DNA from: Dipteris shenzhenensis
Taxonomy: Eukaryota; Polypodiophyta; Polypodiopsida; Gleicheniales
Direction: 5' to 3' (one strand)
DNA length: 64,000 nt
NCBI GenBank assembly: GCA_047967505.1
Contig: CM106539.1
In this document: piece after piece, positions 1 through 9,900 of the stretch
Numbering within the stretch: position 1 is the stretch's first letter
Layout of the letters: each line of letters begins with the position of its first letter
Program-made: the position numbers and the translations under genes
The notes under the pieces: model-generated
Seen by the model: only the letters and a program-made list of their open reading frames with translations
The model's database searches: none
What the model was told of the DNA's origin: nothing

Positions 1-1085
1 CAGGATAGCAGGCAGTCACTTTGCCAGGCGTTACGGCACGTAAAGTGTTGCAAGCAGGCCTTTGATGGCCAACTCTCTTCGGAGATGCACTCGAGTTTAT
101 CAAGCGATGTGATCCAGCAGAGTGCAAATCCCACATAAAGCGGACATGATGCCCCTAATGGGAATATTAACTGATTACCCCAAAATGGGGCATATATTTT
201 ATCGGCCTGATAAGCCTACTAGCTAAAGGAACAGGGGCCAAATACATTATCCTAGCCACATGATTATTTCTCCAAATGGGTGGAGGGGGAAGCTACAAGA
301 AAAACCGATGCGCGGTCCACAGCTAAGTTTTTATATGAACCAGTCATCACACGGTTTTGGTGCCCCTTAGAATTAGTCAATGAATCGAGGAACTCATTTC
401 CTCAATGAAAGTATAGCAACCGTGATTGGTGAATTCATGATCATACATAGGAAGTCGATGCCATACTACCCCAAGGCAAATAGCCTGGTTGAAAGCTCAA
501 ACAAAACATGCTGCACTTGCACCATTGAAAGCTCATCACAACATTGTGGGCCTACCGAACGTCTTTACAAAGTGGCCACAAACTACACCCCCTTCAGCCT
601 AGCCTTTGGGGTGGAAGCAGTTATGCCAATGGAATATGTAGTGCCCATCCTTCGCATCACGGTCAAGGAAAGGCTCACCGAAAATGCATTGGCAGAGCGC
701 TTAATCAATCTCGAATGACTAGATGAAACGAGATTGCATGCAACCTATTGCCTCCTAGTGGAGAAGGCAAGACCTCGAGGAAGAAGATCTCGCACTCCTC
801 TATAGCATACGCAACACCAAACGTAAACTTAAATATAGGGGCATGGGTCCCTACCGCATAGTGGAGATTACTCCGTAAGGCGCATGTCGAATAGCTACCT
901 TGGATGGAGTGGAGATGGATGGCTACCTTAACGGTAGAAAATTGAAAAGACACTATGGCCCCCTCACCCTGCAGACCCTCTTGGCCATCCATAGGTAAAA
1001 GGAGCTCAAGGCCGAGGTAGCCTAGATGAAACGCCAGGCCATTGAAGAGGCCAAGGAACATAATGCCAAAATCAATCAACAAAAG
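1..1085 (+). pseudogene. Ty3/gypsy integrase remnant (inverted copy A)
   Basis: Decayed integrase of a gypsy retrotransposon, cut by the left window edge. The first 150 bases encode the end of the zinc-binding region and the linker. WGIYFIG at about 185-215 marks the start of the core, where gypsy integrases normally have WGIDFIG, so the first catalytic Asp is Tyr. The longest open part (380-718) begins NRGTHFLNE, where the family has DRGTHF, so the second catalytic Asp is Asn; the Glu of the YYP-x-ANSLVES segment is kept. Around 840-955 another frame gives a GPY/F-type end (GPYRIVEI, LDGVEMDG, LKRHYGP). Frameshifts and stops make it non-functional. A near-identical copy lies inverted at about 26860-27955. 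Confidence 0.85.
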
Positions 1086-1088
1086 TAG

Positions 1089-1652
1089 TTGGTGCTATTT
1101 AAGGCAACACTCGAACATCCAAGATCAACTGATGAACTAATGGTAGATCCAGCTAGGTTGAATGTCCAATTGCAGGGCCTGAGCTTACTTATCCAGGCAC
1201 TCATGGATCTAGGAGTGAGCCATAACTTCATCTCCCGTGAAGTATGGGAAGCGTTGCAGGTACCTCTAACTGTTATTATGCCTTCAATTCGTGCAATAAA
1301 TGGTCAACTCTTAAGTATATTGGGGTATGTGGACTTGAAACTAATGGTTGTTCGTCAGGAGGTAGAGATTCATTTTTATGTTCTCCTCATAGAGGCGATC
1401 GACGAACAAATGATATTGGGAAGGACCTGGTGCTACGCCATATATTGCCAAAACAATTGGAGGGTTAGAACAGGAACTCTCACAAACAAGGGGAGAACTG
1501 CAGTAATTTTGCTTTTTGAAGTTCATTCCACCTCCCCTACAATACCACCACCCGACAAAGGCAAGGAGTTTTTAAACAAAGGAAATTCCAAGGCACAGCA
1601 GCCTCCAACACCCCTAGCTCCAACCCTCAGAAGGAAGTCCAGGAAAAGATAG
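1089..1652 (+). pseudogene. Retropepsin-like domain of gypsy element (copy A)
   Basis: Open frame of about 187 residues with an aspartic-protease-like core. QALMDLGVSHNFIS matches the family pattern of D-[ST]-G-A-S-H-N-F-I, but the residue after the active Asp is Leu, not Ser or Thr. MILGRTW later resembles the conserved ILG-x-x-W/F flap region. The frame starts after a single stop at 1086 and is in the same frame as the integrase tail and linker just upstream, so the order is integrase then protease, the reverse of normal gypsy order. There is no in-frame ATG at the frame's start (TTG at 1089). The inverted copy at 26290-26853 differs at 13 of 187 residues. Confidence 0.7.
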
Positions 1653-2170
1653 CGTGAGGTTCTAATCTCAGTGTGACAGCAAGGCCATGCCGCAAGCTAC
1701 TCTTCCACCCCTACCTTCCATGCCCAATGCCAAGTGCCCCACCTAGAAATGCCGCGAACATGAAGCCATTCTCTGTGCACAACATCACTTCAATAGAAGT
1801 CAACGGTCATGGAAGACCGAAGTAGGGAAAGGGTCTCTGCCGATCCCTTCTTGGCCTGTACCAACACGGGCAATCCCATCCAACAGTAGAGCTCGATGCC
1901 ACCAATTTCTATGACTGTCTACAAGGGCCGATTTCAACCCTCCATGCACAATGGCCTCACAAGCGTTGGGTTGCAACAAAGCTCTTGGAAGCCCGATGCT
2001 ACTACCAAGGCAAACGAGTGCTTGGGTCTAGAAACTTCCAACCACACCGAATACGTGGTCCCAACTCACTAGGGTTCAGAAGGTGGGGGGACGGGCAAGA
2101 AGCGAGTTTTTTGAGCAAGTTTAGGAGCGAGTTTTTTTTGGCAACCAACATGTTTTGTTCCAACTATTCC
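1653..2170 (+). other. Non-coding tail of the gypsy-derived block
   Basis: No gene recognised. It is part of the duplicated block, because it matches the minus strand near 25780-26285. It may be untranslated or LTR-adjacent sequence of the same element, but no LTR ends were found. Confidence 0.4.
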
Positions 2171-2177
2171 ACTTATG

Positions 2178-2178
2178 A

Positions 2179-2261
<83 letters not shown>

Positions 2262-2372
2262 TATTTTTATCTATTTTCTCTCTTCGTCCCCCTTGTCCTC
2301 ATTGCAACCCTCTATCTCCGTCTATGTCTAACTCTGTCACATCTCTCTCTATCCCCTCTCTCATGCACGCAC

Positions 2373-2444
<72 letters not shown>

Positions 2445-2577
2445 AAATATTATTTTTGTCTCTTTTCTCTCTTTGTCCTCCTTGTAATCATTGCAACACT
2501 CTATCTCCGTCTATGTCTAACTCTGTCACCTCTCTCTCTACCCCCTCTCATGCATGCACTATTTTCTTCTCTCTCTC

Positions 2578-2636
<59 letters not shown>

Positions 2637-2747
2637 TCCTCAACAAGTTTATATGGTACACAATTTTTAAGCACAAATGCCCTCTATTTCATTTTTATAG
2701 CTTCCCAATTTCATCCACTTGAGGTTCCAATAGTCTCTCTGTCTCTC

Positions 2748-2778
<31 letters not shown>

Positions 2779-2880
2779 TTGTCCTATGTATAGACCCTCT
2801 ATCTCCGTCTATGTGTAACTCTGTCATCTCTCTCTATCCCCTCTCTCATGCATGCATTGTGGCTCTCTCTCTCTCTCCCA
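2178..2880 (+). repeat. Compound microsatellite array, (CT)n(CA)n modules
   Basis: Repeated modules, each a long (CT)n tract running into a (CA)n tract, followed by a conserved spacer of about 110 bases (Ser/Pro-coding only by accident). The CT tracts begin near 2178, 2380, 2572 and 2739; the last module lacks CA. The spacers between modules are nearly identical, so the unit that duplicated was the whole module of roughly 190 bp, with the dinucleotide tracts changing length afterwards. The inverted counterpart is at 25170-25765. Confidence 0.9.
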
Positions 2881-2963
2881 CGTTTTTTACCATGATAATT
2901 TGTCTTTTTTTCCCACCGTTTTGGGTAAATTTTTCAGCCTAAAAGGGCTTTTAGAGGAGAGAT

Positions 2964-3421
2964 AGCATGCACAGAATCACACGAGAGACAGAATTTCATG
3001 AAACTAACAAGAGAAATGAGCTCATTTGATGTGTTGCGATTGTTTTGATACCAAACATGACTAAATTTGGATATTTCTAGCAAAAGTTGTGAATTTTTTT
3101 AAAGCCCAAACTGGCATCGAGAGGAGGGCTCCTTTGGATGCCAATTTGGGCTTTAAAAAAATTCATTGATTTCCGAAATCAATGAATTTTTTGAGAGAGA
3201 GAGAGAGGGGGGGGGGCTAAAATGAATTTTTTTAAAGCCCAAATTGGCATCTAGAGGAGGGCGACGTCGTCTGGATGCAAGTTTGGGGTTAAAAATAACT
3301 TTTGCTACAAATATCCAAATTTAGTCATGTTTGGTATCAAAACGATCGAAACACATCAAATGAGCTCATTTCTCTTGTTAGTTTCATGAAATTTTGTGTC
3401 TAGTGCGATTCTGTGCATGCT
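2964..3421. repeat. Foldback-type repeat with long inverted arms (copy A)
   Basis: The arms start with AGCATGCACAGAATC and end with its complement GATTCTGTGCATGCT. About 150-170 bases of each arm pair imperfectly, including the stretch around ATGAGCTCATTTGATGTGTT. The centre holds several alternating-orientation copies of a TTTTTTAAAGCCCAAA segment and a short GA/G-rich tract. This fits a foldback or MITE-like non-autonomous element. A second copy is at 24609-25002. Confidence 0.8.
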
Positions 3422-3539
3422 AGCTAATCCACGAAGTCCACAAATTATCCACACGATGATGAAGCGATGCAACTAGCTAAGCCCAACGAACTTGGCCCAC
3501 CTTTACTTAGTGATCAACTCCAATCAGTCAAAGACTCGT

Positions 3540-4060
3540 TTTTGTAATATAAAGATGTTTTTGTGTGGAGTTATATAGATTTACGATTCCTCTAAAATTC
3601 TATCGGCACTGGACCCCCCTTGTACTAGATGCAAAGCCGGTCAGACAGTAAGGGTACCTAAATTATGCCAAGCGGCCAAGCTTGACAAACTAATTCAAGC
3701 AGTCTTCATTTATGCTATTGACTGAAATGACTGACTATTTCCAATTACTGTGGTACCAAACAAAAATGGCAAGCTATGAGGATGTGCTAACCCCTTGTAC
3801 CAGATGCAAAACCGGTCAGATAGTAAGGATATAGAATAGGTATAGAATGAACCTGAATTATGCCAAGCAGTTCAAGGCCAAGCGTGTCAAACTAATTCAA
3901 GCAGTCTTCATTTATGCTATTAACTGAAGTGATTGGCTATTTTCAATTGTTGTGGTACCAAACAAAAACGGCAAGCTCTGAGTATATCCCTAAACATGGC
4001 AAAGAGTATCTTTTGTGTCCAAGTCAGAATATTACTTGGTCATGTTATTTTTCAAGAAGG
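3540..4060 (+). pseudogene. Ty3/gypsy reverse-transcriptase fragment with internal tandem duplication
   Basis: Broken-frame translation recalls the start of gypsy reverse transcriptase: a DVFVWSY segment near 3550, LVPDAKPVRQ-like, NYAKQ-like and VVPNKNGKL segments. The part carrying these motifs is present twice in tandem, offset 175 bp (3616 and 3791). Near 4030 another frame gives LLGHVIFQEGI, like the LGHIVSKEGI of the RT palm/thumb, so most of the palm domain is deleted. It begins just after the end of the inverted block at 3500. Confidence 0.7.
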
Positions 4061-4071
4061 AATTTGAACTG

Positions 4072-4228
4072 AGCCTTTAAGTATTTGAAAATGAAAAACT
4101 AGAAAATTTTGAGATTGGGTCAAGGAAACCAACTGATTTACTAATTGAAGCCTTTGAGTATGTGAAAATGAAAAAATGGAAAATCTTGAAATTGGGTTCA
4201 AGGAAACCAACTGATTTACCACATACCA
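4072..4228. repeat. 78-bp tandem duplication
   Basis: Two adjacent copies begin at 4072 and 4150 (GCCTTTGAGTATGTGAAAATG in the second). The function is unknown. Confidence 0.8.
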
Positions 4229-4438
4229 CGTAATATGATAGCATGCATCTACACCAGTAGCAAGATGTTGAGTACATGTTATGCTTCATATATTTTTAAT
4301 TTTTTGGTGGATGGAAAGGATCTACTGCACAAAAATTATGTTAATGATGTAGTCCTTTTGTTTGGGCCTAAAGAGTTTCAAGAAATGTTCACCAAATTCC
4401 TTGGGACAATACTTTCAACTATGGCATGATCTGGTGTA

Positions 4439-4585
4439 GGGGCATATGAACAGCTATTGAGGGATGCAAAGAGATATTTCTTATTCCACTGTAGATTTGA
4501 GGTTGTTGATGGTCACCATTTTGCATATGATCGTAATAGACTAGTGAGAGATGCAGTCATGCTCGAACGAATTATAACTTTGTGA
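4439..4585 (+). other. Short unrecognised coding-like stretch
   Basis: Stop-free frame of 48 codons, ending TGA at 4583, with protein-like composition (AYEQLLRDAKRYF near its start). No ATG start and no family recognised. It may be an exon fragment of a captured gene or part of a decayed element. Confidence 0.25.
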
Positions 4586-4589
4586 GGGT

Positions 4590-6600
4590 ACCCTAATTAC
4601 ATTTCTACACTACAATTATAAGAATCTCCAAGTGCGGGTACAAATATATGATTGAGTTTGAAAGATCAACCACGATGCTTTTACTTTATGAAAATTTAGC
4701 TCTACTTCAGAGATGTTGATGACAGCGAGGACCATATGGAAAATTTGTGGGCATCCCATAACCATTTTTCAGAGAATTCCCATTAAAGAAGAAGCATAGA
4801 AGCTCATTTATTTCTACGCTTGTGTAAGTGCATCTATATCAAGGGAAAAACACTGAATGAATTGAGGTGATGACAAGTTTCAAGGTGGTTGGGGATAGAT
4901 TTCTCAAATGCTCGATGTATGCTCAGCATATGAGAGGGGAGATGTCACATATGAAGCTCCTTCATTTATTAAAAAAATGGCCAAGAAGACTAAGAAAAGA
5001 GAGGTGACCACTAGGATGCGCAGTTGAATTTGATTTCACATTCTTAAATTCTCTTTACCTCATTCTTTGGGTATGTTTTCACACAAAGAGAGCATTACAC
5101 AAATTTTAAAACAAGTTGAATTTGCATTCAAATGGCCCGCACTGGAAGAAGAAGTATGAGAACACATGACACAATGCAACGAGGCAAAAATTCCCATTTT
5201 GGCATGCTAAAAACACGCACCTCCAAACCAATAGCAAAAGAAATGAGCGAATAAACATGCAAATAATGTGTGCCTCAAAAAAGAAATACACTAAATTTTT
5301 AGGCTTTGAAATCCCAAGAGGAAACCTTTGCTATAGCCTTCCCCACACAGGTCAAGCCAAAAAACATTCTTAAAATTTTAAACAAATACCTTTAGGTCCA
5401 ATGAGACATCATTTGAAATGTGTTAAAACTTGAAAAAACCCAAGGGTCACTTTTGAGGAGGTGCTAATAGACAATGTTTTTAATGGTTTGAGTAGTTCAA
5501 GCCACAATTTTAACTAATTACAATCCTCATGGGGATAACACGGAGGTGTACAATGGGTCTTTATGCCCTTCTTGGAGAAAGAAATCGGTAGGGTTTCTGC
5601 TACTATGTGTAAGGGAGCTTCTCAATCCCTTTGAAGCTATTTGAGAAGATCCAAGTGATTGGCAGTCCAGTACCTTTCAAGCTATTTGAGCTCAAGGCCA
5701 TAGACGAAGAGTATGAGGACGTTTTTGTAAGGTTCGCTTCCAAAACTGAGTACGGCACTGTAGTTTTATTGGAACAACTAGTAGTAAAAAATTGGTGACT
5801 TTGGTGAAATCTTCAGTTGGTCTGGCAGATCTTTTAGCTTTGAGGAGGTTTGTATATGAGAACAGCTTGGTCATGGATGGTGGACACTCATGATGTGGTG
5901 CTTAGGGCCAGACCTTTGGGAGGTGGTCCACAATAGTGCTTCAATATCAGACATAGAATTCTCAAACAATTCAAGAGTCATTGAGGTTAGGGATGCACGT
6001 GCTACAGAAATGAGGATTTGGCAAAATTCTTATTTGTTCGAAGGAAGAACAATCCATCCTGTGATGTGTTGGACTTTACTAATTTCATTGTTCAAGCAAC
6101 TATGGTAGATGGTGAAACTTCTGGTCATGATGTCCTTGTATATGGCTTTGATTAACATAGCTACAGTAATGTGGAAACTGAATGGTAAGAAGCAGTAGGT
6201 AATTTTTCTAGTTGTGGTGCCAATTGACGGTATGACAAAGTGGCAAACTTCGTCCTTAGATTGGAAGAATTCTAGCAGTGAGAATCTACAAAAAATTTGC
6301 AGCTTGTTGAATAAAATTGGCCTATATGTTGCTGGATATGACCGTTCTAGATTGGACTCTGAGAATGTACCTGAAGATGATGAAACAAGTTGGAAAGAGA
6401 TGGATGCAAAGTAACATGTAGACCTAGATGAGCAAGTGAGTTTAGTGTACCAAGTGAAAGAGCAAGCTGGCCAGAGCGTGCTTCAAAAGAGGAAGGCCAG
6501 TTCTCTGGATGAAAACGATTGGTCTGCCAGTAAGTCCATTGTTGAACGAAGTCTTGAGTAAGAGAAGGTTAAAGTTGAGTGGTCTCATGGTTGTGATGAA
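4590..6600. other. No recognised gene
   Basis: AT-rich sequence with short open stretches only. One at about 5630-5795 (plus) reads protein-like (KLFELKAIDEEYEDVFVRF) and later pieces near 5890-6150 and 6210-6410 could be further parts of the same decayed reading frame, possibly the 5' part of the LINE that follows. Nothing identifiable. Confidence 0.3.
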
Positions 6601-8990
6601 GATGATGATATGACTACCCTGTCGATGAAGCCTACCTTGATAGCATTTTTTAGAGGGTTGTGCAGTCTACTGAGGAATCCCAAGCTTGATAGAGTTGTTG
6701 AGATGACAACCACATGTTTTAATTTTGTGATCATTATATTCAAGGTCCATTTTGATCTCTCCCTTAAAGACGATGTGCCCCAAATCCTTTATCTTCGAAA
6801 GGAGAAACTTTTGACCATGCTTAATACAAGCCATAAAATCATAGCCAAAGCCCTTGCTCTTCAACTTAGGACTGAATAAGGGAAAAGAAGAATGGATTCA
6901 TTAAGGGTATAATTATTTTGGAAGCAATAATCACCCTCTGGAGTTGGCAAAGGAAGAGGGGCAAGACATTTGGTTTTCTGAAGGTTGATTTAGACAAAGG
7001 TGTAAGGTAACGGTTTGACCTCTAAGCCATTTTCCTAGAAAATATCCATCACTTAAGGTTGCCCTTTGTCCCCTCTCCTTCTTGCGGTGGCAGTAGACTC
7101 TCTAGGCTAGGTAAATCAAGACAAAGTAGAAAGTGGGGAGGTAAGAGGTATACAGGTAACTCATGACACTCAGCTTTTATGTCAACAATTTGTTGATGAT
7201 ACCAACCTCACTTTACATAATGACAAGAGGTCTATTTGGGCTACGATGGATCGTTTAGATGTATTTTGTAATGCCTTAAGGGATTCACCATACCAATTTC
7301 GAGGACGCTAGTGGTGTTGGGTTGTCAGGAGATTGCTAAAGGGGTCCCATTCAAGCTTTTAGGTGTTCCAATAGGGTTCCACTATTCAATGAAGGACAAG
7401 TCGGAATGGCTATGTAGAAGCTAAGAAGAAACTCCAAATTCTGGCAAGGGATCCACTTTTCTTTGGCAAGAAGGGAATTTTTCTTAACCCACATTTTGTA
7501 TCCTCCTATGATTTATTTTTAATCCTATTGGTCCCCATCTAAGGCAAGGATTAACAAGTTAAACTCAATATTCCAAGTTTTCTTATGGGGAGGTGATGAG
7601 GATCATAAGAAAATAGCAAAGGGGAAATGGGATTTTTACACTTAACCAAAATATGAAGGCAAGATGGGGATCATTGACCTTGAGTGGTTGGCTGCCAGGT
7701 TCATGGGCAACTGACCATCAGAGCAATCTACAAATAGGAACACATGATGGTCCACCTTGATTAGGAGGCACTTGAAATATACCCATCTAGCTAGCTGCAA
7801 GATCTAAAAGGGATATTCTAAGTCATCTGCTCTATTTGGAAAGGAATCTTGCACAACAAAAGGGCCTAGGGTTGTGGATGTCCATTTGGAGGGGTTGGGA
7901 AATGCTGAGGAGGCATATCTATTGGGAGGCATTCGCTAAGAAGATTGGAACGTTTATTGCAGGGACTCCATCTAGGTTTCAGTCATTTGGAGAGATAAAC
8001 CTCTATAGGATAGAGACCTAAAGCATGCCCTGTGATTAAATAAAGAGGGAATGTAGATTTGGGATGACGTGTGGGATAGGAAGCTTGGAGATGGTTAACA
8101 CACAATGAGTTGAGGAGAGAATATAATCTTAACTATGACAGGTTGCAGGTGTGGGAAAGGGATTCCCTAACATGGATGGGGGTAGGCAGGAGATTATCAT
8201 AGGGAATTTTTGTGGAAGCCTATCCCCAGTTCCCATTTTCTTCTCTCTCAATGGTATTTATGACTCCCTTAATAGGAATTGGCTGAGGAAAGTAAGCGCC
8301 CATCCCCAGTTCCCATTTTCTTCTCTCTCAATGGTATTTATGACTCTCTTAACAGGGATTGGATGTGGAAAGGTCCAAAGCAGCCATCCCCAGTTCCCAT
8401 TTTCTTATCTCTCAGTGGTATTTAAGGCTCCCTTAACAAGAATTGTCTAAGGGAATTTTTGTGGAAAGGGCCGAAGAGCCCATTCCCAATTCCCATTTTC
8501 TTCCCTCTCAATGGTATTTATGACTCCATTAACAAGAATGGGGTGAGAAGAGACTCAGTAGTGGTGTGGAAAGTAAGATTTAGGAGAATCTAGGATATGG
8601 CGTTACCAGAGAAGCATTCATGCCTATTGTGGATGATTTTACATAAGGCAGGCTGGACAAGGTGCAGAGTTGCTACTATTGGAAAGGGATCCTCATTATG
8701 CCAAAGATGCCTAAACACCCAAAAAAACATACCCTACCTTTTCCTAAACTATAGTTTTTCTAGAATAGTGTGGCAGAAACTACGGTATATGTGCAAGTGC
8801 ATGCCTTTCAGTTACACAATGACATTGTTAAGGGTTGATCCACCAGTCTTGAGAAGTCAAGTGTTGTGGTTTATTTGGTTGCAAAGAAATTCCATGGCAT
8901 ATAGTAAGGGTTTTCTTGATGTTGCACTTTTGACTTCTCATTGGTTGATGTCTTGTAGCTCGGAAGTCCATTATAAAAGAGTGTGATGAG
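6600..8990 (+). pseudogene. L1-type LINE reverse-transcriptase remnant
   Basis: Non-LTR retrotransposon ORF2 remnant, read across broken frames. Near 6820-6865 comes NTSHKIIAKALALQLR, like the conserved NTxYKIIAKxLAxRL of plant L1 RT. KVDLDKG at 6981-7001 corresponds to the first catalytic-Asp block (KxDxxKAYD). FVDDTNLTL starts at 7189, with the catalytic VDD at 7192-7200. At 8597-8986 a frame encodes the RT-associated zinc-binding domain (zf-RVT): C-x2-W-x-ILH-x-AGWTRCR, then C-x2-C, then a hydrophobic HLF-like block and IVW. Numerous stops. No clear poly-A end was identified. Confidence 0.8.
8224..8570 (+). repeat. Four-copy local tandem repeat inside the LINE
   Basis: Copies start at 8224, 8304, 8388 and 8484 (offsets 80, 84, 96), each beginning near CCCCAGTTCCCATTTTCTT and encoding FFSLNGIYDSL in one frame. 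This is the segment just before the zinc-binding domain, multiplied in place. Confidence 0.85.
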
Positions 8991-8999
8991 CACATTGAA

Positions 9000-9900
9000 A
9001 AGATCATGAAAAATCTTCAGAAGGATGTTGCAATGGCAATGAAGAAATTTTTGTTACAAAAAACATAAAATTTGTTGGGTGACATCCTCGAAGGCCTTCA
9101 ACAACAAAAATGAAGGATAATGTGGTTGGTAGTTACCATTCAAAAATTGGCTATGAGAGCCTTTGTAAATATTGCTTATGAGTAATCAACAAAATAACCC
9201 CTCTTTTCTCCACCCAAAAAAAAAGGCATGATGCCCATTTTTTCTTACACCCAACCACATAGTAAAGATTTAACACAAGGTTTAAAATCTTCATAAATTT
9301 ACACAGCCTTATGCTTTGGGACTCTACACACAACATAATGCTGGTAAAGATAGTAAAGAGAACACAAGGTTTAAAATCTTCCTACATTTACACAGCCCCC
9401 ATGCTTTGGGACCCTACACAGTACATAATGCTAGATCTTTAACACTATATCCCAATCAGTAAGTCTCTCAAATAAAGCCATCGACTGGGTCAACGAAGTC
9501 CTCCTTCCATTAAATCCGTTGACCCCTAGTTCATGCAAGGACCAAGCTACTTCTTGAAGATCACCTAGGTCAACGTCCTAGGATTTGATCTACACCTTCC
9601 TACGATTGTTCCACCCATTTTCCTTCGTATGGACCATGGGCAATTGGGTCAATGAGATCCAACTCTTGTCCAAACTCCTAGTGTACTCCACCTATTCTCT
9701 TTTCTTATGGACAATGGAGCAATTGGGTCAATGAGATCCATCTTGTCCAAACTCCTAGTGTACTCTCCTCGATGCTTAGTGCTAGTCTTGCTCCATAGTT
9801 CCAGGGATGCTATAGGGATGGGTCGGAAGAACTCAGAGGGTGCCAAACAAGCCTTGGTCCTTGGATCAAACATGAGAGCGGATGCTTGAAAGAAGAAGAG
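9000..9900. repeat. Two further local tandem duplications in otherwise unrecognised sequence
   Basis: An 89-bp duplication has copies starting at 9272 and 9361 (AACACAAGGTTTAAAATCTTC). A roughly 80-bp duplication at 9605-9770 shares CAATTGGGTCAATGAGATCCA. No gene was recognised. Confidence 0.7.

Noticed and set aside
1985-2942. Long open frames over the (CT)n(CA)n modules (also at 25244-25924 on minus)
   Set aside because: Ser-Leu and Thr-His runs come from dinucleotide repeats; frames stay open because these repeats lack stop codons.
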